Assembly: GCA_945863875.1 (NCBI GenBank)
Contig: CAMBBS010000017.1
Span: forward strand, 1 to 64,000
Direction of reading: 5' to 3'
From: Desulfopila aestuarii DSM 18488
GTDB taxonomy: Bacteria; Desulfobacterota; Desulfobulbia; Desulfobulbales; Desulfocapsaceae
DNA: 64,000 bases
Shown: piece by piece, positions 1 to 7,773 of the stretch
Position numbering within the stretch: the stretch's first letter is position 1
Layout of the letters: the number at the start of each line of letters is the position of its first letter
Program-made: the position numbers and the translations under genes
Notes under the pieces: model-generated
The model's input: only the letters and a program-made list of their open reading frames with translations
Told to the model about the DNA's origin: nothing
Database searches by the model: none

Positions 1-267
1 CAAAAGGCCCATAATGGAATCGGTATCGAAGAACAAACATTGATTGGCCGGCATGAATCACTCGATCGCTATGCCGCTGAACTCAAAAGGCAGGCTCGCG
101 GGCGGGGAATAGTCAAACTGCGCCGCCTGCTTGATCTTAAAAGGACATATCCTCCGGCTCCGTTCCAAAAAGCAGTTGAGGAAGCATTGCGTTACGGGCT
201 TTACGATCTGGCCAGACTGGAAAAAATGATCCTAAAAAACACGGGGGGCGAATTTTTCGAACTATAA
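1..267 (+). CDS. IS21-type transposase (IstA), C-terminal fragment
   Basis: The reading frame is open at the left edge of the window and ends at a TAA at 265-267, so only about 88 C-terminal residues are visible. The tail with a YPPAPF motif followed by EEALRYGLYDLARLE resembles the end of IS21-family IstA transposases, which carry out cut-and-paste or co-integrate transposition with the ATPase IstB. No istB-like frame follows, which is unusual for an intact IS21 element; the next 300 bases are non-coding. The element may be incomplete, or istB may be absent. The call rests on the tail only and the catalytic DDE domain lies outside the window. Confidence 0.6.
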   Translation, partial: QKAHNGIGIEEQTLIGRHESLDRYAAELKRQARGRGIVKLRRLLDLKRTYPPAPFQKAVEEALRYGLYDLARLEKMILKNTGGEFFEL

Positions 268-573
268 TGAGTGCAGACCTCGTAAATGCATCCTGAAAAT
301 AGGTAAAATTAATGGACACATTCAAGTTCTCCTTAAATCAAAATGTATTGTATCGCATTACTGCAAAAATGACGAAATTAACCTGTTTTCTTGACTCTGA
401 TTGTCCAGTCATCATGTCATATGTTGCATAATCAACTAGTTGCGATCATTCAGATGTTCGGTTGTAACGAGGTCTGCTTTTCCGTATTTCTTACGATCTT
501 ATTCAATTTTTCGGCACCACTTCTTTGTGGCACCGGGATTCCCCCGGTGCCACAAAGAAGGCATATACCAAGG
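268..573. other. Non-coding interval between transposase tail and peroxidase gene
   Basis: No convincing gene is seen. A short plus-strand frame at 391-636 has no ribosome binding site and runs into the peroxidase gene on the other strand. The only clear structure is the perfect hairpin at 520-560. Confidence 0.5.
520..560. repeat. Perfect 18-bp inverted repeat (hairpin)
   Basis: Positions 520-537 and 543-560 are exact reverse complements separated by five bases. It lies 13 bases beyond the stop codon of the cytochrome peroxidase gene on the minus strand, where a transcription terminator would sit, but neither side has a run of T. It could be an imperfect terminator, an mRNA-stabilising hairpin or a small REP-like repeat. 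Confidence 0.6.
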
Positions 574-1845
574 TTAATCCGTAAGAGTCTCCAGGAAAGT
601 GACTATCAACTGTTCTTGGCTGTCGTTGAGGCCTAAGTTTCCGATGTCCTGATCGTTAACGTTATGAGTAACCTCGGGAGGTGCCCAGTCAGAAACTTCT
701 CGCGTATTGTAGAAATGGACAATATCAAAAAGAGTCAAGAAGTAGCCATTATGACCATAAGGAGCAGTTTTTGCGATATTCCTTAGTGACGGCACCTTAA
801 ATTTACCTGCTTCGGAAGCAACTACGGTCTGGTCATTATCTGCATCTTCCAATTTTGGTAACTCCGTGTCTGCAACAGTTTGCAAAATTGTCACCTGTGT
901 TCCTAACCCGTAATCCGTATCATCAGAACCATTCAGGTCTTTTGCTAACTGGTTAACTGGAATTCCCATGTTTTCATAAGAAAAATCAGTAAATACTGAT
1001 TCTGCCTGGGTGGCACCAGTGGATGGAACAGGGTGACATTGAGAGCATCCACCACCACCCGAATCCCTGGGGGTATTAAACAAAGCTAACCCATCAATTT
1101 CATTGACGGAATATACAGCTGAGGTGATACCTGTCGAGTTTGCTGTGGTAATAGTGCTGACATCAACCGACTCAAGAGCTTGCTCAGCACGAAAGGCATC
1201 AAATTTTGACTTGAATTTGTTGACGGTAGTGGAACTTTCGAAAGCGGCGATTGCTCTGGCGATGTTATTATAGGCGTCATTGTCAGAAGCTGTAGAAATA
1301 GAAGGGTAAATCTGATTATAAAATTTCACATATTTCTGATTTGCCTTGAAAATGGTTAAAAAAGCTGCTTTGTCCACTAGCGCCATTTCGACCGGATTGA
1401 GAAACGGTCCCTTGGCCTGATCGGCAAGGGGGTCCCCGGTTGGCGTATCGCCAGGGCCTGCTGTACCTGAAATGTCCATACGCCCCGTTGCACGACCATC
1501 CCAAAACAACCCACCGGAAAAGAAACAATCTGCGCCAGTCGCATTACAGTTCCTGTCAAATATTGGGCTAAAGGCGGCATAGGCAGCGGGCGGGGCATTT
1601 CTACCACCAAATAATCCCGGGATGGACCCCTCAGATACCGGGACAAGATTTCTCCGGTTAACCGGATCTGCGAATCCTGCACTGGGGTGGTGGCAGGTTT
1701 GACATGATTGATTGCCCCTAAGTGAGAATGCTGTATCCTGATAGACAGATTGTCCCAAATTTTCTTCAGGGGTTAAAGCCGAAGCCACGCCTGTAAACGA
1801 CAGAAAAACAATAAAAATAACCAGTCCATACAGTCCTTTATTCAT
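574..1845 (-). CDS. Di-heme cytochrome c peroxidase (CcpA/MauG family)
   Basis: A periplasmic enzyme of the bacterial di-heme peroxidase family, which reduces hydrogen peroxide with electrons from small cytochromes; MauG-type members instead oxidise protein substrates. The 423-residue protein has a signal peptide (cleavage near residue 23, after ASA) and two CXXCH heme sites: CQTCH at 48-52 and CSQCH at 267-271. A PSLRNIAKTAPYGHNG block near residue 355 is typical of the family. The start has a strong ribosome site (AGGAGG, then six bases to ATG). The gene stands alone, transcribed like the two-component pair upstream of it, which may or may not regulate it. CcpA and MauG cannot be separated from the sequence by eye. 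Confidence 0.88.
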   Translation of the reverse strand: MNKGLYGLVIFIVFLSFTGVASALTPEENLGQSVYQDTAFSLRGNQSCQTCHHPSAGFADPVNRRNLVPVSEGSIPGLFGGRNAPPAAYAAFSPIFDRNCNATGADCFFSGGLFWDGRATGRMDISGTAGPGDTPTGDPLADQAKGPFLNPVEMALVDKAAFLTIFKANQKYVKFYNQIYPSISTASDNDAYNNIARAIAAFESSTTVNKFKSKFDAFRAEQALESVDVSTITTANSTGITSAVYSVNEIDGLALFNTPRDSGGGGCSQCHPVPSTGATQAESVFTDFSYENMGIPVNQLAKDLNGSDDTDYGLGTQVTILQTVADTELPKLEDADNDQTVVASEAGKFKVPSLRNIAKTAPYGHNGYFLTLFDIVHFYNTREVSDWAPPEVTHNVNDQDIGNLGLNDSQEQLIVTFLETLTD

Positions 1846-2093
1846 TTGTTTCCTCCTGTTGATTTATTTTTTCCGTTTGCAGGTACGCAGGAAGGGCTCC
1901 TTCCGGCATAAACTCTGCTTTTCGTCAGGCGTAAAGCACACGTTTCTTTTTAGAGATAACCTTGCAGACATGGTAGAAACATATAGTGCGGTTAGTCACG
2001 GGAGGGAATTCACCTGAGGCGGAATTTGCTGGTACGAAATCCTGCATTGCATATAAGCCAAATCCTGAATGACATTTCGTAAGCAAACGATGT

Positions 2094-2747
2094 TTAATCA
2101 TCCACGCTGGTGAGACCTTGGCGGATAGCAAATTTGGTGAGTGCTGCAACGGAGTGGATCTCCAACTTTTCCATAATTCTTCTTTTATGGGATTCCACTG
2201 TTTTGGGACTGATATGAAGGCATTCAGCGATCTGTCGAGAATCTTTTCCTTCTGCAACAAGCTGAACGATTTCTCGTTCGCGACAGGAAAGCGGCGAGTC
2301 CGATTCAGCCATGTTCGCTTGGAGATGTCCCAGATATCCCTCGACAACCTCGCCGAGAATTTGCGGACTTAGATATTTCTGCCCTTTCATCACGCGTCGG
2401 ATAGCCGAGATCAGTTCCGCCGCGACACAGTTTTTCAGCAGGTAACCGGAAACTCCGGCGGCAAGCATGCCCTTGATGAACCGTTTATCCGAGTACATAG
2501 ACAGAGCTATCACCTTTACCTTGCTGATATCTCGAAGGATCTGCCGAGTGGCATCAATACCATTGAGCTCCGGCATGGATACATCCATAATGATAACATC
2601 AGGGCTATGCTGTCGGGCCAGTTTCACCGCAGTCCGACCGTCATCCGCTTCGGCAACAATTTCGAAATCTGTCTGGGCCTCAAGCAAAGCCCGAATCCCT
2701 TCACGGATGATGTGGTGGTCCTCGGCAAGTAAAATTTTTATTGACAT
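2094..2747 (-). CDS. NarL/FixJ-type response regulator
   Basis: A 217-residue two-domain regulator. The receiver domain has the acidic residue D10, phospho-acceptor D55 in IIMDVSMPE and the conserved K105. The C-terminal part is a LuxR-type helix-turn-helix (LSCREREIVQLVAEG, then the KTVESHKRRIMEKL recognition region at about 150-205). It overlaps the 3' end of the kinase gene by 10 bases, so the two are translationally coupled and form a cognate pair. It should act as a DNA-binding activator or repressor when phosphorylated. Its target is not visible; the downstream peroxidase gene is the nearest candidate. Confidence 0.92.
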   Translation of the reverse strand: MSIKILLAEDHHIIREGIRALLEAQTDFEIVAEADDGRTAVKLARQHSPDVIIMDVSMPELNGIDATRQILRDISKVKVIALSMYSDKRFIKGMLAAGVSGYLLKNCVAAELISAIRRVMKGQKYLSPQILGEVVEGYLGHLQANMAESDSPLSCREREIVQLVAEGKDSRQIAECLHISPKTVESHKRRIMEKLEIHSVAALTKFAIRQGLTSVDD

Positions 2748-4552
2748 TTTCCCTCTATTTTTGTGGGCAGAATCAGTTCAGCATGTGTGCCTGTGCCGGG
2801 AGTTGATTGGATAGAAAAATGACCGCCCAGGGATTCCGCCCTCTCTTGAATACTGAAGAGCCCAAATCCGCAATCAGTCGACCCATGGGGCCATAACGCG
2901 GCGGTATCGAAACCCACTCCGTCATCGATAACCTGCAAATGTAATCGATCGGCAAAATGTCGGATGTGAATCTCGATATTCTGTGCATTGGCATGTTTGA
3001 CAACATTCAGGGTCAATTCCCGAAGTGCCCTGAAGGCGAATACGTTTAATGTCTCGATATTGAGAGGATCAGAAATATCACTTGTTATGTGCACTTTAAT
3101 GTGATGCTGTTTTTCGGTTTCCTCGGCAAACCACTCAATGGCGGCTTCAAGGCCGAGTTCATAAAGAACCGGCGGGCTAACTTCGAATGTTAGGGTGCGG
3201 GTTTCCTGAATGATCTGTTCAATGCCGTCGTGCACTTCCTTGATTTTGTCGTCTAAATACCTGTTTTGATTTATTTGCGTAAGCAGACCAAGTTTTATCT
3301 GACAAAAGGCCAATGCCTGGCCTATCCGGTCATGCAGATCGCCTGCGAGGCGGCGACGTTCGCGTTCTTCGGTAAAGAGTAATTGAGCAGCCAGTTCTCG
3401 CAGCTTGTTTTCATGGGAGATCCGTAGACTCTCGGATTGTTGACTTTTTTCAATCTCGAGACTCAACCGGAGGTTGGCTTCAAGAAGGCCTGCATGATAA
3501 CAGTTCTGATCCCTCAACATGTGCTCGAATTCACGGTAGAGATCCTCGATTTCGTCGGATCTGCGGCTAAAGGATCTCCGGAGGAGTCGGTTATCCGAGC
3601 CTCGTATCTTAATGACCTGGCGAGTCAGATCGACAATCGGACTGAGTATGTTAGAGTTCATGAGGAGCCATAAGCAAATCAAGATCAAAATCCCCGCGAT
3701 GCAAATCAAAACCATTGCAAACCGGATGGTTACGACTCCTTTGGCGTACACTTCCCTTGGGATGGAAGCCTGGATCATCAATGCGGGATTGCCATATATG
3801 TCCGAAAATGTATTTTTAACCCGTAGAATTCGCTGATCAGTGTCATCGAAATGGCTGCAGTTTTTATAGCAAAGGGAGGTCTGATGCGCACACCCTGCAA
3901 TCCATTCAGAATCGTCTTGGGATGCGATAGGCAGATATGTATGTTGAACGTTGATTTGCTCTGCAAGGGTCTTGACATAAGCTTCATTTAAAAACCGACC
4001 CATCACCAAATAGCCACGTATCGGCCCCGTGTGGTTGCTGGTAATGACGGGCCGCGATGAAATAAGCATAGGTCCTTTACTGGTAATGATAATACCAGAT
4101 ATCGCGAGTTCAACATCGTGGTTTGATAAAAGAATATGTCCTTTTTCCAGACCATCCGATGGAAATTCCGGAAGGGACATTCTCTGCGCAGCATTCAAAT
4201 CCCATGCTTCCCCCCACACTTTTTTCCCGTCAGATGTACAGATGTAAATCAGATTAAACTGGTTATCAAAGAAAGTCTTGGCGCCCAAGTTGGATGTGAG
4301 AAATTCGGAATCGCGCTCTTCAATAAAGCGATACGTGTCGTCCCATGCGGCCCAATCGTGGGCCACAATATCCAGATGATGTGCCTCCCTGCGAAGTGCT
4401 GCAATACATCGATTGAGATCCCGCTCTGCGAGCGCCTGCTCAAGAGCAAGAAAATTAGGAAAAACAGCTAACCATTGGATGCCAAAACTCAATCCAGCAT
4501 AAAGGAATAGAACAATGAGTAGAATTCCGATTATTTTGGTTTTCAGTCTCAA
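2738..4552 (-). CDS. Membrane histidine kinase with CHASE4 sensor domain (NarX/DegS-type core)
   Basis: A 604-residue sensor kinase. Membrane segments at about 8-30 and 278-299 enclose a periplasmic domain; its DWAAWDDTYRF motif at 66-76 marks a CHASE4 ligand-sensing domain. A HAMP-like linker (about 300-350) and a coiled coil lead to a HisKA_3 dimerisation domain with the motif ERERRRLAGDLHDRIGQ, phospho-accepting H407, and a HATPase domain with DDGVGFD. This kinase class pairs with LuxR-type regulators, matching the overlapping downstream gene. The ligand is unknown. The gene starts at an ATG about 10 bases after a weak purine stretch. Confidence 0.9.
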   Translation of the reverse strand: MRLKTKIIGILLIVLFLYAGLSFGIQWLAVFPNFLALEQALAERDLNRCIAALRREAHHLDIVAHDWAAWDDTYRFIEERDSEFLTSNLGAKTFFDNQFNLIYICTSDGKKVWGEAWDLNAAQRMSLPEFPSDGLEKGHILLSNHDVELAISGIIITSKGPMLISSRPVITSNHTGPIRGYLVMGRFLNEAYVKTLAEQINVQHTYLPIASQDDSEWIAGCAHQTSLCYKNCSHFDDTDQRILRVKNTFSDIYGNPALMIQASIPREVYAKGVVTIRFAMVLICIAGILILICLWLLMNSNILSPIVDLTRQVIKIRGSDNRLLRRSFSRRSDEIEDLYREFEHMLRDQNCYHAGLLEANLRLSLEIEKSQQSESLRISHENKLRELAAQLLFTEERERRRLAGDLHDRIGQALAFCQIKLGLLTQINQNRYLDDKIKEVHDGIEQIIQETRTLTFEVSPPVLYELGLEAAIEWFAEETEKQHHIKVHITSDISDPLNIETLNVFAFRALRELTLNVVKHANAQNIEIHIRHFADRLHLQVIDDGVGFDTAALWPHGSTDCGFGLFSIQERAESLGGHFSIQSTPGTGTHAELILPTKIEGKCQ

Positions 4553-4719
4553 TTTTGTGTCACCTCTTCAGAGACACTAGCTTTCCGCAATAGACTGTGT
4601 GCGTATTAACTCTTCTGCTATTGGTGAAATCGACTGCAGAAGAGGGGAATGTTGATTGGAACAATACTGCAGTTTTTGGTTCAACAGGAACATTTTTTGA
4701 TGTTTTGGCAACGAATATC

Positions 4720-4945
4720 ATGACACTCTCTTATAGCCTCTGCCCGGAAGCGGCCAGAATTTGCGGTATATGCAGCTCTTGCAAGGCACCAAGGCCGACA
4801 TGTTCAACACCAATTGGCCGAGGCCGAACCAACTCCAGGGAATTGACAGCCACTTCCTGATAGGCAAAACTGCTCCCATTTTCGTGTTCCGGCAACAGGC
4901 CGGGTGTTGCCGGTTCGTCTGGAACAAAGCCCTCGCTTTACAGAA
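4720..4945 (-). pseudogene. Remnant of an IS1634-like transposase
   Basis: On the minus strand one frame from about 4860 to 4740 reads SLELVRPRPIGVEHVGLGAL followed by QELHIPQIL. This closely resembles the N-terminal region of IS1634-type transposases, where the pattern SxxLxRPRxIGxEHVxLxAL is conserved. The frame then hits a stop after about 45 residues and there is no catalytic DDE domain nearby. This is a decayed fragment, not a working gene. Confidence 0.55.
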
Positions 4946-4970
4946 GGACCGCCAACCGACACCTGCCTGA
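4884..4970 (+). pseudogene. Remnant of TnpB (IS200/IS605 accessory nuclease)
   Basis: On the plus strand the frame at 4888-4968 contains AGCCRFVWNKALALQKDR, which matches the N-terminal signature of TnpB proteins (GCxRFVWNxALxL). It ends at a stop a few residues later, with no RuvC or zinc-finger part downstream. It lies antisense to the upstream edge of the IS1634-like remnant, so two elements seem to have collided and decayed here. Confidence 0.5.
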
Positions 4971-5311
4971 ACTGTTGACCAGCGGCCAGGCAGGAATGGG
5001 GTCACGCCGGTGATGCGTTTTGCCCGCAGAGCGATTGCCTGAGCCGCTCACTAAGAAAGACGATTGATTCGATATCGAGGTGCTCGACCACCGTTTCATC
5101 AAACATCAGCGGAACCTTCGTTGGCAGACATGGGTAGAGCACCAGGGGCCAGAGCTCGCTCACGGAGTTCTTCCTTTCTGCCGGAAAAACTTTCAATCAG
5201 CGGATCTTCCACCGCCTTCCGCATAGCGACCGCCTTGGAGACGGTGTTTGGCAGCTCAACAAAGCCCTTCCATTTACTGAAGGTAACCGAAATCAGGCAG
5301 AAAGCAGGACT
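4971..5311. other. Non-coding, decayed interval beside transposase remnants
   Basis: No intact gene is seen. On the minus strand there are two broken frames in series: about 5300-5112, which reads through KWKGFVELPNTVSKAVAMR, and 5109-5002, which begins MFDETVVEHLDIESIVFLS. They look like one protein split by a frameshift, but I do not recognise it. Together with the neighbouring fragments this suggests a former insertion hotspot. Confidence 0.35.
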
Positions 5312-5932
5312 CTATTTTGCCTCGCCGCCGTGAGGCTTGTAGAAGATATGCTCGCCGACCTCGACCGTCTTGCTGAATTCCGTGGACCAACTGGGGGTTA
5401 CTTTTCGCTGGTGGAAATACAATGCGCCTCCGGTTCGGTCCGGTAGTTGCCGGTTGAGAGCCTTTCGCGCTATTTCCTTGGCAATCGCGTAAGATTCCTC
5501 CTCTTCTGCGTCATCCGAACGGCCATCGCACCACCACGAAAACTGGCAGGCACCCTGCTCGCGGCCTTGCCTGACAACTTCACAGATCGTATTTGGAAAG
5601 CCCTCATGGCCTAGACGGTTCATGACAACATTGGCTATTGCTTCCATACCGCTCGCCCCCTCGCCCCTGGTTTCCCAGTAGATGGTGCGTGAAAGACAGG
5701 TGATCGCATCGTCCAAGAGTTCTTCGCCGACCGGATCGACCGCCTGCGCTTCCGGCTTGGTGATGATTTCGGATCGAGAAGGCAGCGACTTTCCGCCATC
5801 GGCGGCTGCATCCTGCTCCAGTACCTCCGCCTTGCTCTCAGCAGTTTCCGCAATCCGTGCCTGGTCAGCGGCGATCGTTTGGCTCACGGAAATCATTACC
5901 GCAAGGCACGTCAAAATCCATATCTGGCGCAT
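5312..5932 (-). CDS. SleB/CwlJ-like cell wall hydrolase
   Basis: A 206-residue exported protein with a Hydrolase_2 (SleB/CwlJ) domain, a family that cleaves peptidoglycan as lytic transglycosylase or amidase. The start at 5932 is chosen because it has a strong AGGAGG site eight bases upstream and begins a clear signal peptide (MRQIWILTCLAVMISVS... cleaved near AA-D); a longer frame from 5974 lacks these. After a low-complexity linker the domain begins at about residue 80 with LSRTIYWETRGE, whose glutamate is typical of the catalytic site, followed by ANVVMNRLGHEGFPNTICEV and CQFSWWCDGR. In Gram-negative bacteria such proteins remodel the wall; spore germination is not implied. Confidence 0.85.
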   Translation of the reverse strand: MRQIWILTCLAVMISVSQTIAADQARIAETAESKAEVLEQDAAADGGKSLPSRSEIITKPEAQAVDPVGEELLDDAITCLSRTIYWETRGEGASGMEAIANVVMNRLGHEGFPNTICEVVRQGREQGACQFSWWCDGRSDDAEEEESYAIAKEIARKALNRQLPDRTGGALYFHQRKVTPSWSTEFSKTVEVGEHIFYKPHGGEAK

Positions 5933-6256
5933 GGTCAACCCTCCTTGATGAATCAAATAAACATGGCCCGGCACCCGAGCTTATCCGTCAGACGGTCTTC
6001 GTGCAGAACGTGGAGCGGGATGTCTAATAACACGCTCCTCTGGCCTCTGCTGTTATCTGAGGCGCATGTCGCCATTTTCCATGAAGAGTTGCTGCATGAA
6101 AAACGCCTTTGGGAGGATATGCGGTTCGTGACCGCAACCGCTACGTCACACCGGCCCCATTCTTTGGCCCGCACATTGGTCGACAATTCTGATGCCTGCC
6201 ATGACACCGGTGATAAAGGAAGCCCCCGGTCTTTATCACCGGGGACTCATCAGAAG
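5933..6256. other. Interval between citrate synthase and wall hydrolase genes
   Basis: No gene is seen. The citrate synthase terminator hairpin (6207-6242) occupies the right side. The ribosome binding site of the wall hydrolase lies at the left edge, and its promoter probably lies between them. Confidence 0.5.
6207..6242 (-). terminator. Hairpin after citrate synthase gene
   Basis: Twelve-base stem, 6207-6218 pairing exactly with 6231-6242, with a 12-base loop. It lies 15 bases past the gltA stop. No T run follows, so it may be a weak intrinsic terminator or an mRNA-protecting hairpin. Confidence 0.5.
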
Positions 6257-7537
6257 CTAACGCGCGTGTATCGGAATATAATCATAACACAGGTTACCCG
6301 TATAGATTTGGCGTGGCCGAGCGATTTTCCAATGGGGGTCATCGATGCTTTCCTTCCACTGGGCGATCCATCCAGGGAGTCGGCCGAGGGCGAACATCAC
6401 CGTGAACATATTCGTGGGGATGCCAATGGCTCGGAGAACAATTCCACTGTAAAAGTCTACATTGGGATAGAGATTGTGATCGATAAAATACTGGTCTCTC
6501 AAGGCAATTTCCTCAAGCTCCCTGGCGATATTCAGGAGAGGATCATCGATTTGCATTGATTCCAGCAGATTGTCACACATCTTTTTCATAATCTTGGCCC
6601 GTGGGTCATAGGTTTTATACACCCTGTGGCCGAATCCCATGAGCCGGAAGGGATCATTTCTGTCTTTGGCACGCTGGACGGTTTTTTGGCAATTCCCGCC
6701 GTCCTTTTGGATAGCCGTGAGCATTTCAATGACCGCCTGGTTGGCTCCTCCGTGCAACGGCCCCCAAAGTGCAGCAATGCCCGAAGAGATAGCGGCATAA
6801 AGGTTGACCCGGGCACTACCGACCATGCGGACGGCGGAGGTCGAACAGTTCTGCTCGTGGTCGGCATGGAGGATCCAGAACCCACGCAGGGCATTGACTG
6901 TTTCCCGTTTGATCTCGTAGGGTTTCACCGGGGAGTCGAACATCATGTTCAGAAAATTCTCACAATAGGTCAGATCCGGGCGTGGAAAAACAATTTCATG
7001 ACCCCTGGAAATTTTATAAGACATGGCCGCCATGGTCCGCACTTTGGAGAGGAGCCTGGTCATGGTGATGTTGATCTCTTCTTCATGGCTATCAAGTGCT
7101 GGATAAAAGCTTCTCAGGGCATTGACCATGGACGACAGGATGCCCATGGGATGGGCTCCCCTGGGATAATTCTGAAAAAAGGTTTTTAAATCGGTGTGGA
7201 CCAGGCTGTTGTCATTGAGCATCACCGAAAATCGGGTCAGCTCATTCCTGTTGGGTAGCCTGCCGTTGATGAGCAGGTAGACGGTCTCCTTGAAGGAAGA
7301 GTGTTCGGCCAGCTGTTCCACGGGGATGCCCCGGTAACGAAGGATGCCTTTTTCTCCATCCATGAAGGTGATGGCGCTCAGGCAACTGCCGGTGTTGGCA
7401 TAACCGGGGTCGAGGGTGATAAATCCGGTCTCGGCCCTCAGGCTGGAAATATCTATGGCTTTTTCCCCTTCGCTCCCGGTAATCACGGGGAGCAGTATTT
7501 CTTTTCCGTTATAAGTGAGAGTTGCGTATTCGTCCAA
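6257..7537 (-). CDS. gltA: Citrate synthase (type II, Si-type)
   Basis: Condenses acetyl-CoA with oxaloacetate to form citrate, the entry to the citric acid cycle. The 426-residue length is that of the hexameric type II enzyme. The catalytic residues are present: H262 in GPLHGGANQAV, H304 in MGFGHRVYK and D361 in PNVDFYSG. An N-terminal beta-sheet domain (1-60) typical of NADH-regulated enzymes is also present. The start is a TTG, selected because AAAGGAG lies seven bases upstream and the sequence begins DEYATLTYNGKEI as in the family. Many sulfate reducers use a different Re-citrate synthase, so this gene suggests a conventional pathway or biosynthetic use. It is monocistronic. Confidence 0.95.
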   Translation of the reverse strand: MDEYATLTYNGKEILLPVITGSEGEKAIDISSLRAETGFITLDPGYANTGSCLSAITFMDGEKGILRYRGIPVEQLAEHSSFKETVYLLINGRLPNRNELTRFSVMLNDNSLVHTDLKTFFQNYPRGAHPMGILSSMVNALRSFYPALDSHEEEINITMTRLLSKVRTMAAMSYKISRGHEIVFPRPDLTYCENFLNMMFDSPVKPYEIKRETVNALRGFWILHADHEQNCSTSAVRMVGSARVNLYAAISSGIAALWGPLHGGANQAVIEMLTAIQKDGGNCQKTVQRAKDRNDPFRLMGFGHRVYKTYDPRAKIMKKMCDNLLESMQIDDPLLNIARELEEIALRDQYFIDHNLYPNVDFYSGIVLRAIGIPTNMFTVMFALGRLPGWIAQWKESIDDPHWKIARPRQIYTGNLCYDYIPIHAR

Positions 7538-7773
7538 AATATCTCCTTTCTACTCTAATGCTCTGATGACGCCTTAACCAGAGTCGTTGTATCTGAATTT
7601 GAATGTCCTGCCGGAAAAAAGGCAACACTGTATTTTGTAACCTACCAAAACCTCTTTGTAAACCTGGCAATTGTATCAAACAGATAAAAAGGTCAGTATA
7701 TTTCGGTTGGATGTTTCCAGGTCGATTTTGCAAGGACCGTTTGGACGTGAAAAATGTTTTGTCGGGCTATCTC

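Noticed and set aside
391-636. Open frame on the plus strand between the transposase tail and the peroxidase gene
   Set aside because: No ribosome site, overlaps the peroxidase 3' end and runs through the hairpin; composition is not protein-like.
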